Shown: in pieces, positions 50,898 to 59,597 of the stretch
Layout of the letters: every line of letters begins with the position of its first letter
Position numbering within the stretch: the first letter of the stretch is position 1
Source of the DNA: Bacteroidia bacterium
Lineage (GTDB): Bacteria > Bacteroidota > Bacteroidia > Cytophagales > JAAEPT01
Reading direction: 5' to 3'
Length of the DNA stretch: 64,000 bases
NCBI GenBank assembly: GCA_030431525.1
Contig: JAUIJC010000011.1
Span: 47,757-111,756, forward strand
Notes under the pieces: generated by a model
Database searches by the model: none
The model's input: only the letters and a program-made list of their open reading frames with translations
What the model was told of the DNA's origin: nothing
Program-made: the position numbers and the translations under genes

Positions 50898-51531
50898 GGA
50901 CGCGTATTGGATTTACTCCGTAGGATTGCTGGCGCAGGTCTTATTTTCTGCGCGCTTGCTGGTGCAATGGCTGGTTTCCGAAAAGGCCAAAAAGGTGGTG
51001 ACCCCACAGTTGTTCTGGCAATTGAGTTTGATTGCCTCCTTCCTGCTTTTGGTCTATGGATTTTTGAGGAATGATTTTGCCATTATCCTTGGCCAGCTTA
51101 TTACCTACGGCATTTACATTTACAACCTAAAACTTCAGGGGAATTGGCAAAAAGTGCCCAAGGGGTTTCGGGCAATGAGCTATGTATTGCCATGCTTAAT
51201 CATTGGCTATTTGGCTGTTGACTTTGACACCCATTGGAGCAAGCTGTTTGATAACCGAGATATTTCCTCAAGCCTGTTGATGTGGGGCGTTTTTGGGCAA
51301 GTGTTGTTCACTTTTCGGTTTGTGTACCAGTGGGTTTTTGCGGTCCGGACCAAGGAGGCTAAGTTGCCTTTGGGGTTTTGGTTGATTAGTCTACTGGGTT
51401 CGGTTTCCATTATTTCCTATGCGCTTTTTCGAGAGGACCCTGTGTTGATTTTAGGGCAAAGCTTTGGATTCTTGGTGTACGCTCGAAACCTCTGGTTAAT
51501 AAGAAAGGAGAGGGTGGAGACAACGGTGTAG
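50890..51531 (+). CDS. Lipid A biosynthesis N-terminal (LAB_N) domain protein, duplicated
   Basis: Membrane protein of 213 aa from the ATG at 50890. It contains two LAB_N units: residues ~5-80 (YSVGLLAQVLFSARLLVQWL, FLRNDFAIILGQLITYGIYI) and ~125-205 (LMWGVFGQVLFTFRFVYQWV, FREDPVLILGQSFGFLVYAR). Each unit has about three helices, similar in size to the small multidrug-resistance fold used by ArnE/ArnF flippases. In an operon with GT2 and GT39 enzymes it is the natural candidate for flipping the lipid-linked sugar. That role is inferred from context. Confidence 0.85.
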   Translation: MFEDAYWIYSVGLLAQVLFSARLLVQWLVSEKAKKVVTPQLFWQLSLIASFLLLVYGFLRNDFAIILGQLITYGIYIYNLKLQGNWQKVPKGFRAMSYVLPCLIIGYLAVDFDTHWSKLFDNRDISSSLLMWGVFGQVLFTFRFVYQWVFAVRTKEAKLPLGFWLISLLGSVSIISYALFREDPVLILGQSFGFLVYARNLWLIRKERVETTV

Positions 51532-51605
51532 GACTTTTCCCAAGGAATTGCCTGTCCATTTCTTTATTATTGTAATAGACCTTTTTAGGATTTTAGTGTG
51601 ATTCA

Positions 51606-52916
51606 ATGAAGATAGCAGTTGTAGGAACGGGGTATGTGGGTTTGGTAACAGGAACCTGTTTGTCCGAGACGGGCTATGAGGTTACCTGTATAGATATTGA
51701 TGAGAAGAAGGTCGAGGCGATGAAAAATGGGGTTGTGCCCATTTATGAGCCAGGTTTGGAGGTGTTGTTTGAGCGCAACATCGCCCAAGGGCGACTCAAT
51801 TTTACCACCTCCTTGGAAGAGGGAGTGAAGGGTGCCAAGGTGATTTTTTTGGCCTTGCCAACGCCTCCAGGAGAAGATGGTTCTGCCGATTTGAAGCACA
51901 TTCTGGATGTTGCCACCAAGCTTGGCGGGCTGTTGGAAGATTATACGGTTATCGTGGACAAAAGCACGGTTCCCGTTGGTACTGCCGACAAGGTGCGAGC
52001 GCAAGTTGCGAAGAAGGCTCAAGTGGAATTTGATGTGGTTTCAAACCCTGAGTTTTTGAGGGAAGGCGCCGCTGTGGATGATTTCATGAAGCCTGACCGT
52101 GTGGTGTTGGGTGTTTCCACCAAGCGCGCCGAGGAGTTGATGGGTGAGCTATACTTGCCATTTGTTCGCCAAGGACACCCGATTATTTTCATGGATGTTC
52201 GCTCGGCTGAGCTTACTAAATATGCCGCTAACGCCTTTTTGGCGACTAAGATCACCTTTATGAATGAGGTGGCGAATTTGGCTGAAAAGGTGGGGGCTGA
52301 TGTGGAAATGGTTCGCCGTGGTATTGGCACGGATAATCGTATTGGCGCTCGTTTCCTATTTGCTGGTATTGGTTACGGTGGGAGTTGTTTCCCCAAGGAT
52401 GTGCTGGCCTTGAATCAGACAGGGTTGGAGCATGGTTATGAGTTCCAAATTCTCCCTGCTGTGATGGGCGTTAACCATAAGCAGAAACTTTCTCTTTTAC
52501 CAAAGCTGAAACAACGGTTTGGTGAAAATTTGAAAGGGAAACGTTTTGCCTTCTGGGGTTTGGCCTTTAAGCCAAATACCGATGACGTTCGAGAAGCGCC
52601 AGCGCTTTACATGATTGAGGAATTGTTGGCTGCAGGGGCAGAGGTCATCGCCTTTGACCCTGAGGCAATGGATAATGTTCGCAATCTATTGGCCAATCGA
52701 ATCGAATATGCCGAGAACGGCTATGAATGTCTGGACGGTGCAGATGCCTTGATTGTTGCCACGGAATGGTCAGTTTTCCGTTCCCCAGATTTCAATAGGG
52801 TTGGGTCACTACTGAAAAACAAGATGATTTTTGATGGGCGTAACTTGTACGACCCGCATAAAATGAAACAGCTTGGTTTCGATTATGTGTGTGTAGGCAG
52901 GAACGTTGAAATTTAA
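51606..52916 (+). CDS. ugd: UDP-glucose 6-dehydrogenase
   Basis: NAD-dependent enzyme oxidising UDP-glucose to UDP-glucuronate; 436 aa. Rossmann motif AVVGTGYVGLVTGTCL (residues 4-19), VDKSTVPVGTAD, SNPEFLREGAAVDDFMKPDR, the catalytic Cys in GIGYGGSCFPKD (~residue 260), and GLAFKPNTDDVREAPAL are all present. It begins 74 bp after the LAB_N gene on the same strand and would feed both the UDP-GlcA epimerase upstream and the WbpD-type route downstream. Confidence 0.97.
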   Translation: MKIAVVGTGYVGLVTGTCLSETGYEVTCIDIDEKKVEAMKNGVVPIYEPGLEVLFERNIAQGRLNFTTSLEEGVKGAKVIFLALPTPPGEDGSADLKHILDVATKLGGLLEDYTVIVDKSTVPVGTADKVRAQVAKKAQVEFDVVSNPEFLREGAAVDDFMKPDRVVLGVSTKRAEELMGELYLPFVRQGHPIIFMDVRSAELTKYAANAFLATKITFMNEVANLAEKVGADVEMVRRGIGTDNRIGARFLFAGIGYGGSCFPKDVLALNQTGLEHGYEFQILPAVMGVNHKQKLSLLPKLKQRFGENLKGKRFAFWGLAFKPNTDDVREAPALYMIEELLAAGAEVIAFDPEAMDNVRNLLANRIEYAENGYECLDGADALIVATEWSVFRSPDFNRVGSLLKNKMIFDGRNLYDPHKMKQLGFDYVCVGRNVEI

Positions 52917-52970
52917 GGAAGCATTTTGGACCGCACTTGTTGCGGTCTTATTGTTATAGCAGGATACAAA

Positions 52971-53549
52971 ATGGATAAAGCATATTTTGCTCACGAAACG
53001 GCCGTCATCGACGAGGGCTGTCAAATTGGGGAGGGCGCCAAGATTTGGCACTTTTCGCATATCATGCCCAATTGTGAGATTGGAGAGAAATGTAATATTG
53101 GCCAAAATGTGGTGGTCTCTCCAGGGGTTAAATTGGGTCGTAATGTGAAGGTCCAAAACAATGTTTCGGTTTACACCGGAGTGATTTGTGAGGATGATGT
53201 TTTTTTGGGCCCTTCGATGGTGTTTACCAATATCCTAAACCCTCGTAGCGCTATCATTCGTCGGGATCAGTATAAGGAAACACTTGTTCGAAAAGGAGCT
53301 TCGATTGGCGCCAATGCCACGGTAGTTTGTGGAAATGAGATTGGTGCTTTTGCTTTGATTGGTGCAGGTGCTGTGGTGACTAAGCCAGTTCCTGCCTTTG
53401 CCTTGGTAGTGGGAAACCCTGCCAAACATATTGGTTGGGTCAGCGAATATGGGCATCGTCTTCAATTTGATGAGCGAGGTTTTGCCAGCTGTCCAGAAAG
53501 CGATCAAAAGTATGAATTGGTAGATGGCTTAGTGAAGCGCATCAAATAA
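52971..53549 (+). CDS. Left-handed beta-helix acyltransferase, WbpD/WlbB-like
   Basis: Hexapeptide-repeat N-acetyltransferase of 192 aa from the ATG at 52971. Repeats run through residues ~10-150 (IGEGAKIWHFSHIMPNCEIG, CNIGQNVVVSPGVKLGRNVK, IGANATVVCGNEIGAFALIG), with FTNILNPRSAIIRR as seen in the WbpD group. WbpD acetylates the 3-amino group of UDP-2-acetamido-3-amino-2,3-dideoxy-glucuronate. The matching dehydrogenase and aminotransferase (WbpB/WbpE) are not in the window, so the substrate is not certain. Confidence 0.88.
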   Translation: MDKAYFAHETAVIDEGCQIGEGAKIWHFSHIMPNCEIGEKCNIGQNVVVSPGVKLGRNVKVQNNVSVYTGVICEDDVFLGPSMVFTNILNPRSAIIRRDQYKETLVRKGASIGANATVVCGNEIGAFALIGAGAVVTKPVPAFALVVGNPAKHIGWVSEYGHRLQFDERGFASCPESDQKYELVDGLVKRIK

Positions 53550-53633
53550 TTCAGCCCAAACCAAAACTGAATCTATTTCAAGCCGTAAGGTTAAATTGAC
53601 AGGGATTCTTTCCCTACTTTTCTTTTTGAAGCT

Positions 53634-54677
53634 ATGAGCCTAAAAAAAGTATTAGTTACTGGTGGAGCAGGATTTATCGGCTCCCACACTGCTGTTGAGT
53701 TGGTAAATGCTGGCTATGAGCCAGTAATTGTAGATAATTTCTCAAATTCCTTTCCTTTTGTACTCGATAATCTCAGCCAGATTGTCGGTCGTTCATTGAC
53801 CTTTTACGAGGCTGATTGTAATGACAAGGAGGCCATGGGGCGCATCTTTGCTAAGGAGCAATTCTACGGGGTGATTCATTTTGCGGCCTATAAGGCGGTA
53901 GGAGAATCTGTTCAGAAGCCTTTGGCCTACTACCATAATAATGTAGGATCATTGGTGGTTTTGCTTGAGTTGATGGCTGAGCACAAAGTGAAACATTTGG
54001 TGTTCTCCTCTTCTTGTACCGTTTATGGTGAGCCTGAGAAGTTGCCTGTAGATGAGAATGCTCCAGTGCAGAAAGCAAACTCTCCTTACGGGAACACAAA
54101 GCAAATCTGTGAGGAAGTTATCCAAGATACTGTGGCTTCAGGACAGGAATTGAAGGCAATTGCTTTGCGCTATTTCAATCCGATTGGCGCTCATGAAACA
54201 AGTTTGATTGGAGAGTTGCCTATTGGTGTTCCGAATAATTTGGTGCCGTTCATTACTCAAACTGCTGCTGGAATCCGCAAGGAACTGACAGTGTTTGGGG
54301 ATGATTATGATACCCGTGACGGCAGCTGTGTCCGTGATTATATCCACGTTGTGGATTTGGCAAAGGCTCATGTTCGTGCCATTGCTTACGCTTCTGAGCA
54401 ATCGGAAACCAGTTTGTACGATACTTTCAACCTTGGAACGGGAGACGGAAGTACCGTTTTGGAATTGGTGCATGCTTTCGAGAAAGCCACAGGTGAAAAA
54501 CTGAATTACGTAGTTGGCCCACGCCGTTCAGGTGATGTGGAAAAGGTGTATGCTGATGTCACCAAAAGCTCTGAGGTGTTGGGCTGGAAAACGGAAATCA
54601 GCGTGGAAGATGCTTTGCGAGATGCCTGGAATTGGCAGTTGAAAGTGAAAGATCAGGTGTTTGAACCGACTAAATAA
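53634..54677 (+). CDS. galE: UDP-glucose 4-epimerase
   Basis: SDR enzyme interconverting UDP-glucose and UDP-galactose; 347 aa, standard length. VTGGAGFIGSHTAVELVNAG (residues 8-27), VIHFAAYKAVGESVQKPLAY, SSSCTVYGEP, YGNTKQICEE (Tyr-x-x-x-Lys), RYFNPIGAHETSLIGE and DGSCVRDYIHVVDLAKAH are hallmark segments of GalE. It begins 84 bp after the acyltransferase gene; TTG (53596) and TACTTTTC resemble a weak promoter upstream. Confidence 0.95.
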   Translation: MSLKKVLVTGGAGFIGSHTAVELVNAGYEPVIVDNFSNSFPFVLDNLSQIVGRSLTFYEADCNDKEAMGRIFAKEQFYGVIHFAAYKAVGESVQKPLAYYHNNVGSLVVLLELMAEHKVKHLVFSSSCTVYGEPEKLPVDENAPVQKANSPYGNTKQICEEVIQDTVASGQELKAIALRYFNPIGAHETSLIGELPIGVPNNLVPFITQTAAGIRKELTVFGDDYDTRDGSCVRDYIHVVDLAKAHVRAIAYASEQSETSLYDTFNLGTGDGSTVLELVHAFEKATGEKLNYVVGPRRSGDVEKVYADVTKSSEVLGWKTEISVEDALRDAWNWQLKVKDQVFEPTK

Positions 54678-54703
54678 TTGGGTTTGCCCATAAAAATATC
54701 AGT

Positions 54704-55762
54704 ATGTCTAAGAAGAAGATTCTCATTACAGGCGGCGCTGGCTTTATTGGAAGCCACGTGGTTCGGTTGTTTGTCAACAAATATCCAGAAACCGAGATTT
54801 TTAACCTTGACGCCCTTACCTATGCTGGGAACCTAACCAGCCTTGAGGATATCGCCGATAAGCCGAACTATCATTTTGTGAAGGGGGATATTGTGGATTC
54901 AGCCTTTATTAATGCCCTTTTTGAGGAGCATAAATTTGATGGTGTCATCCATTTGGCAGCAGAATCACATGTAGACCGTTCGATTACAGACCCTATGGCT
55001 TTCGTGCAAACGAATGTCATTGGTACGGTAAATCTGTTGAATGCCGCCAAGGCGGTTTGGAAGGATGAAATGGACAAACATTTGTTCTATCACGTTTCCA
55101 CGGATGAGGTTTACGGTTCTTTGGATGACGGAGGCTTCTTCTTAGAGACGACGTCTTATGATCCACAGTCTCCTTATTCTGCTTCTAAGGCCAGTTCTGA
55201 TCACTTTGTCAGGGCTTATCGTAATACCTATGGTATGAGAACGGTCATCTCAAACTGTTCTAATAACTATGGGCCAAATCAGTTTCCTGAAAAATTGATT
55301 CCACTCTGCTTGAACAACATCAAGCATAAAAAGCCATTGCCGGTTTACGGGAAGGGAGAAAACGTGAGGGATTGGCTTTATGTGGTTGATCATGCTCGAG
55401 CAATCGATCAAATCTACCACGAGGGAAGAGATGGAGAAACCTACAATATTGGTGGTTTCAATGAGTGGAAGAACATTGACATTGTACGCTTGCTCTGCAA
55501 GGTGATGGACCGAAAGCTTGGTCGTGCTGAGGGTGAATCCGAGAAGCTGATCACTTTCGTGACAGACCGTGCTGGTCATGATTTGCGTTACGCCATCGAT
55601 GCTTCAAAAATCAATCAAGAGTTGGGCTGGGAGCCTTCAGTGACCTTTGAGCAAGGGCTGGAAAAGACTGTAGATTGGTATTTGGAGAATGAGGCTTGGT
55701 TGGAGAATGTCACCTCCGGAGAGTATACCAAGTATTATGAGAAGCAGTATGTCACTGCCTAA
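54704..55762 (+). CDS. rmlB: dTDP-glucose 4,6-dehydratase
   Basis: SDR dehydratase making dTDP-4-keto-6-deoxyglucose, the first committed intermediate of dTDP-rhamnose and other deoxysugars; 352 aa. ITGGAGFIGSHVVRLFVNKY, HLAAESHVDRSITDPMAFVQ, HVSTDEVYGSL with the catalytic Asp/Glu pair, YSASKASSDHFVRAYRNTYG and VTDRAGHDLRYAIDASKINQ are diagnostic. It lies 26 bp after galE and 34 bp before rmlA. Confidence 0.97.
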   Translation: MSKKKILITGGAGFIGSHVVRLFVNKYPETEIFNLDALTYAGNLTSLEDIADKPNYHFVKGDIVDSAFINALFEEHKFDGVIHLAAESHVDRSITDPMAFVQTNVIGTVNLLNAAKAVWKDEMDKHLFYHVSTDEVYGSLDDGGFFLETTSYDPQSPYSASKASSDHFVRAYRNTYGMRTVISNCSNNYGPNQFPEKLIPLCLNNIKHKKPLPVYGKGENVRDWLYVVDHARAIDQIYHEGRDGETYNIGGFNEWKNIDIVRLLCKVMDRKLGRAEGESEKLITFVTDRAGHDLRYAIDASKINQELGWEPSVTFEQGLEKTVDWYLENEAWLENVTSGEYTKYYEKQYVTA

Positions 55763-55796
55763 TTTTTTAATCTGATTGCTTAAAAGCTTGTCGACT

Positions 55797-56714
55797 ATGA
55801 AAGGAATTATTTTGGCCGGAGGATCCGGTACTCGTCTGCATCCATTGACTTTGGCGGTAAGTAAACAGCTTATGCCTGTTTACGACAAGCCGATGATTTA
55901 TTATCCGCTTTCCATTTTGATGATGGCGGGGATTCGTGAAATTCTCATTATTTCCACTCCTCATGATCTGCCTAATTTCGAAAAGTTGTTAGGTGATGGC
56001 TCGCAGATGGGATGTTCCTTTGAATATGCCGTTCAGCCAGAGCCTAATGGATTGGCGCAGGCATTTGTGATTGGGGAGGACTTTATTGGAGATGATAGTG
56101 TTGCCTTGATTTTAGGTGACAATATTTTCTATGGTGTTGGAATGGGAACCTTGCTTCAGCAGAATGCTAATCCTGAGGGCGGGGTGGTTTACGCTTACCA
56201 TGTGATGGATCCTGAGCGTTATGGTGTGGTAGAGTTTGATGAGGAGGGGAAGGCTATTTCCATTGAGGAAAAGCCTGCAAAGCCAAAGTCTAACTTTGCT
56301 GTGCCGGGAATCTATTTCTATGACAATGATGTGGTAGAAATAGCTAAAGGCTTAAAGCCAAGTGCGCGTGGAGAGTATGAAATCACGGATGTGAATCAGG
56401 AATACCTTCGTCGTGGCAAGCTTAAGGTAAGTGTTTTGAGTCGTGGTACTGCTTGGTTGGATACTGGAACAATGGATTCGTTAATGCAGGCAGGACAGTT
56501 TGTTCAAGTGATTGAACAGCGACAAGGCTTTAAAATTGGCTGTATTGAGGAGGTAGCCTTTAGGATGGGCTTTATTGATGCTAAGCAGTTAGAAGCCTTG
56601 GCAAAGCCACTGATGAAGAGTGGTTATGGACAGTATTTGCAGAAGGTAGCTGAGAACCTTTCTTGTAACCAAAGAAACCCAATGGGGCCTGTATTGCAAG
56701 GAGTGCATGCTTAG
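55797..56714 (+). CDS. rmlA: Glucose-1-phosphate thymidylyltransferase
   Basis: Nucleotidyltransferase forming dTDP-glucose; 305 aa from the ATG at 55797. Signature [16 protein letters not shown] (residues 2-17), [51 protein letters not shown], and [18 protein letters not shown] are classic RmlA motifs. The C-terminal ~15 residues are slightly longer than usual. It works directly before RmlB. It is the last gene of the sugar cluster and is followed by a terminator; rmlC is absent from the window. Confidence 0.97.
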   Translation: MKGIILAGGSGTRLHPLTLAVSKQLMPVYDKPMIYYPLSILMMAGIREILIISTPHDLPNFEKLLGDGSQMGCSFEYAVQPEPNGLAQAFVIGEDFIGDDSVALILGDNIFYGVGMGTLLQQNANPEGGVVYAYHVMDPERYGVVEFDEEGKAISIEEKPAKPKSNFAVPGIYFYDNDVVEIAKGLKPSARGEYEITDVNQEYLRRGKLKVSVLSRGTAWLDTGTMDSLMQAGQFVQVIEQRQGFKIGCIEEVAFRMGFIDAKQLEALAKPLMKSGYGQYLQKVAENLSCNQRNPMGPVLQGVHA

Positions 56715-56750
56715 GTTCCAAGCCTATTCTATATAGGTGTATTTGATATT

Positions 56751-56785
56751 TCCCCTTGTTCATATTTGAGCAAGGGGATTTTTTT
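56751..56785 (+). terminator. Rho-independent terminator of rmlA
   Basis: TCCCCTTG (56751-56758) pairs with CAAGGGGA (56771-56778), followed by seven T residues. Confidence 0.9.
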
Positions 56786-56950
56786 GTCGAAAATGTTAAA
56801 ATATTGTTGCGTAATAAAATGAGTGAAAATGTCGAAAAAATAAGCAATGAACCTTGTTTGTCACTAAATGAGTATGGTTGTGTGATTCCGGTGTGGCGTA
56901 AGAAAGAGAGGCCTTTTGGAAGAGTTTAAAAATGGCTCTATTTACTTGTA

Positions 56951-56981
56951 TTGGAGGGTTTTGGTTCGTTTTGTAACTTTG
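56951..56981 (+). promoter_or_regulatory. Promoter of an orphan small transcript
   Basis: TTG (56951-56953), a 20-nt spacer and TAACTTTG (56974-56981) match the housekeeping promoter. It is downstream of the rmlA terminator and upstream of a separate plus-strand terminator at 57112-57147, with no annotated plus-strand gene in between. Confidence 0.65.
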
Positions 56982-56985
56982 TTTT

Positions 56986-57147
56986 AAGTTGATGAAAGGC
57001 CCATTGTATACGGGATTTTTTTGGGTCGTCAACGTATTTTTCTGTGATGATTGCTATGGAAGACGTTTTTGATTTTTAGTCCCGATTTTTACTTTTCAAG
57101 ATTCAAAAGTGATCCCAGCCTCTACCAGCAAGGCTGGGATTTTTTTA
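56986..57147 (+). ncRNA. Candidate small RNA or micropeptide transcript
   Basis: The stretch between the promoter and the terminator (ATCCCAGCCT...AGGCTGGGAT plus T-run, 57112-57147) would give a ~160-nt RNA. It contains a 26-codon frame (56992-57072), beginning MKGPLYTGFFWVVNVFFCDD, which could be a micropeptide. The terminator is oriented for the plus strand and would otherwise have nothing to end. No RNA family is recognised. Confidence 0.4.
57112..57147 (+). terminator. Plus-strand terminator facing the M61 gene
   Basis: ATCCCAGCCT (57112-57121) pairs with AGGCTGGGAT (57131-57140), followed by TTTTTTATTC on the plus strand. On the minus strand the following bases (CACTTTTG) are a poor T-run. 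It overlaps the stop codon of the converging M61 gene. Confidence 0.85.
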
Positions 57148-58815
57148 TTCTTGACTCAGCCAGCGATCAAAGCTTTCTGTCTGCTTAAGTTGTTGAATCG
57201 TATAAGTCTGAAAGTGGTTTCTTCCTTCTTCTGGGTGTAATGTGATTTGAAGTTGCCTGCCGAAGCGATCAATATTCAAGGTTAATGAAGGTACATTTCC
57301 TTGAGGCTCTGGGTTGGTGATAATGTCTCCTATGCTCAATTGGGCTGAAGCTGGTGATGAGGGAGCGATTTTTATGACTTTCAGTCCAGTTGGGCTTTCG
57401 GAAGTTTTGAAGCCATAAATGTTTTCCCAATCTGTGCTAGCAGGCTTTGGGGCCAATGTGCATCCAATATGAGTCAGGGCTTGGCTAATTGGTTCTTTCA
57501 AGTCAGCATTGCCCTCGATAAACGGCCTAAAGTAATCATCCATTTTTCGGCCGATTACTTCCTCACAAATGTTTTGGTAATCCGAAGGGGAGTATCCCTT
57601 GCCGGTTGCACCGTGATCTTGCCAAAGTCTTTTCATCACCGTGTCCAGTGACTTTTGATCATTGGTTTCTTGGCGGATTGTTAGATCCAGCAAAAGTGCG
57701 AGGAGTGCCCCCTTCACGTAGATGGAAACTTTACGGTCTGGGATTCCCATTTTATAGCCATCCAACCAGAGATCGAAAGAGGAGTCAACAATCGAGAGAT
57801 TGTGGCGCCCATAATTTTCAAAGTGTCTAGTCAATAGCCGGTTTATTTCCTCAAAGTACTCTTCCTTGGTGAAGACTCCCGATCGAGCAAGCATAAGGTC
57901 GCCGTAATACGTAGTAAGGCCTTCGGTGATATAGCCTGTGGTATGGTAAGCTTCTTTTGAAAAGTCATACGGCATCATTTCGATGGGGCGAATGCGACAG
58001 ACGTTCCAAGCGTGAAAGAGCTCATGAGAACTTACGCCAAGTAGGTTGCTTCTGAATTCCTTTTCAAAAAAGTTCTGGTTTGGCCCCAGAGTGATGACGG
58101 TAGAGTTTTGGTGCTCTACGCCATGATAGTGTTTGTAAGGGAGGATTTGATAGAGGAAGTGATAGTCCTTGGAAGGAAAACCACCAAACAACTTCATTTG
58201 GGTCTCGGTAAAGGCAATGAAGTCTTTCTTTAAAGTTTCCCAATCTGGGTTCACATTTCCTTGAAACCAAAGGTGGAAGGTGTGCTCGCTAATCGAGTAA
58301 CTATTGTGTTGGAGATTGGCGCTTGAAAAAAGAGGGCTATCCACCAACTCTTGATAATTATTGGCAAGAAGAGTCCTGTCCGTGATTTGGGGAAGGGCGC
58401 AAGCGATTTGGTAGTTGGAAGGGAGAGAAAGCTTAAGGGTGATTCCCTCATTTTCCATTTCCGAAATGAGCGGAATACAGTTGATGAAGTTGATATACAA
58501 CTGTTCATCATCCAGCCAGCTACCTCCAGCATCCATTTGCCGTGCGAAGTAGTTGTAAGAAATGCGAACCTCATCTAATTCTCCATGATGGATTTCCCAG
58601 CGGTCTTTTGTTGTTTTTTCAAAGGGCAGGGGAAGTCCCTTTTTGTCTGTTGCTTCAAACCGTTGGATGTTCTGCGCGTAATTGGCCAATTCATACCTGC
58701 CCGGACGCCAAGAGGCGAGTTGGAGGGTGGATTTTTCCCCTTTTGGGGCGAATGAGAGGTTAATATCAATGAACCCAAGGTTTGGGCGTTCGTAAGATAT
58801 GGAGCAGTGAATCAT
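57145..58815 (-). CDS. M61 family glycyl-aminopeptidase-like metalloprotease with PDZ domain
   Basis: Protein of 556 aa. An N-terminal beta domain (LASWRPGRYELANYAQNIQR) precedes a gluzincin catalytic domain with HELFH (264-268) and the downstream Glu in GYITEGLTTYYGDL (~298). The segment from ~455 to the end includes a PDZ-like unit (GLKVIKIAPSSPASAQLSIG). M61 enzymes release N-terminal residues, with a preference for Gly and Ala in the characterised member. No signal peptide is seen, so it may be cytosolic. It is transcribed alone, convergent to the small transcript at 56986. Confidence 0.92.
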   Translation of the reverse strand: MIHCSISYERPNLGFIDINLSFAPKGEKSTLQLASWRPGRYELANYAQNIQRFEATDKKGLPLPFEKTTKDRWEIHHGELDEVRISYNYFARQMDAGGSWLDDEQLYINFINCIPLISEMENEGITLKLSLPSNYQIACALPQITDRTLLANNYQELVDSPLFSSANLQHNSYSISEHTFHLWFQGNVNPDWETLKKDFIAFTETQMKLFGGFPSKDYHFLYQILPYKHYHGVEHQNSTVITLGPNQNFFEKEFRSNLLGVSSHELFHAWNVCRIRPIEMMPYDFSKEAYHTTGYITEGLTTYYGDLMLARSGVFTKEEYFEEINRLLTRHFENYGRHNLSIVDSSFDLWLDGYKMGIPDRKVSIYVKGALLALLLDLTIRQETNDQKSLDTVMKRLWQDHGATGKGYSPSDYQNICEEVIGRKMDDYFRPFIEGNADLKEPISQALTHIGCTLAPKPASTDWENIYGFKTSESPTGLKVIKIAPSSPASAQLSIGDIITNPEPQGNVPSLTLNIDRFGRQLQITLHPEEGRNHFQTYTIQQLKQTESFDRWLSQE

Positions 58816-58910
58816 GAGGCTATTCTAGGAATTTGAGCTAAAAGAAAGTCTTGTATTACGTGATAGAAAAGTCAATCTGTAGCAGATTCACATTTAACTT
58901 ATTGCTTTCA

Positions 58911-58943
58911 TTTTGCTAAATAAAATAAAAGCCCTTAATTTTG
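58911..58943 (+). promoter_or_regulatory. Promoter of rpmH-rnpA
   Basis: TTTTG (58911-58915), a 20-nt spacer and TAATTTTG (58936-58943) match the Bacteroidota consensus, 25 nt before the rpmH ATG. Confidence 0.88.
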
Positions 58944-58968
58944 CGCTTCCAATTAAATCTGAACTACC

Positions 58969-59127
58969 ATGAAAAGGACATATCAGCCTTCCAACAGGAA
59001 AAGGAAAAACAAGCATGGGTTCCGTAGCCGTAATGCCTCCCAAGATGGGCGTGGTGTTTTGGCGCGTCGTCGTGCGAAAGGTCGTAAGAAACTTACTGTT
59101 TCCTCTGAGCGCAAAGGAGTTAAGTAA
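58969..59127 (+). CDS. rpmH: 50S ribosomal protein L34
   Basis: Very basic 52-aa ribosomal protein: [20 protein letters not shown], then a Gly-Arg-rich middle ([15 protein letters not shown]) and the short tail VSSERKGVK. The size and sequence are typical of Bacteroidota L34. It lies 12 bp before rnpA, the usual bacterial order; dnaA is not nearby, as is normal in this phylum. Confidence 0.98.
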   Translation: MKRTYQPSNRKRKNKHGFRSRNASQDGRGVLARRRAKGRKKLTVSSERKGVK

Positions 59128-59139
59128 TTTCTTTTGTTG

Positions 59140-59544
59140 ATGTACCGAAGTCGTTCCCGTTCTGGTCATACGTTGACCAAGTATGAGCGTGTTTGCGACC
59201 GGAAAAGCATTCAGGAGCTTTTTGGTGAAAAAAGCTCCTCTTTTTATTTGTACCCCTTTCGGGTAAAGATTCGGGAGACGGAAGATTCTGTCTCCCGAAT
59301 TTTGGTTTCCGTCCCCAAGCGCCGATTCAAACGAGCAAACGTTCGTAACCTCCTCAAAAGGCGCATCCGAGAAGCTTATCGGTTGAACAAGTCCCTGTTG
59401 TTCGCTTCGGAAAAATCCATGGATATTGCTTTCCTCTATGTCGGAAAGGATATTATGGATTATAATTCTTTGGAAAAAAAACTAATTTCCGTTTTAAAGC
59501 GTTTAATGATGGATGTTGATGGAGGGGCCGACGGTGAGCAATGA
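59140..59544 (+). CDS. rnpA: Ribonuclease P protein component
   Basis: Protein subunit (134 aa from the ATG at 59140) that binds RNase P RNA and pre-tRNA leaders. The signature SVPKRRFKRANVRNLLKRRI (about residues 53-72), REAYRLNKS and the N-terminal LTKYERVCDRKSIQELF are family features. The in-frame TTG codons just upstream are not needed. Co-transcribed with rpmH; an S41 peptidase gene follows 53 bp later. Confidence 0.96.
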   Translation: MYRSRSRSGHTLTKYERVCDRKSIQELFGEKSSSFYLYPFRVKIRETEDSVSRILVSVPKRRFKRANVRNLLKRRIREAYRLNKSLLFASEKSMDIAFLYVGKDIMDYNSLEKKLISVLKRLMMDVDGGADGEQ

Positions 59545-59597
59545 CTTTTTTCACTGGTGGTTCGCTTAATCTTTCCTTTCTAGACTAACTCTTGAAG

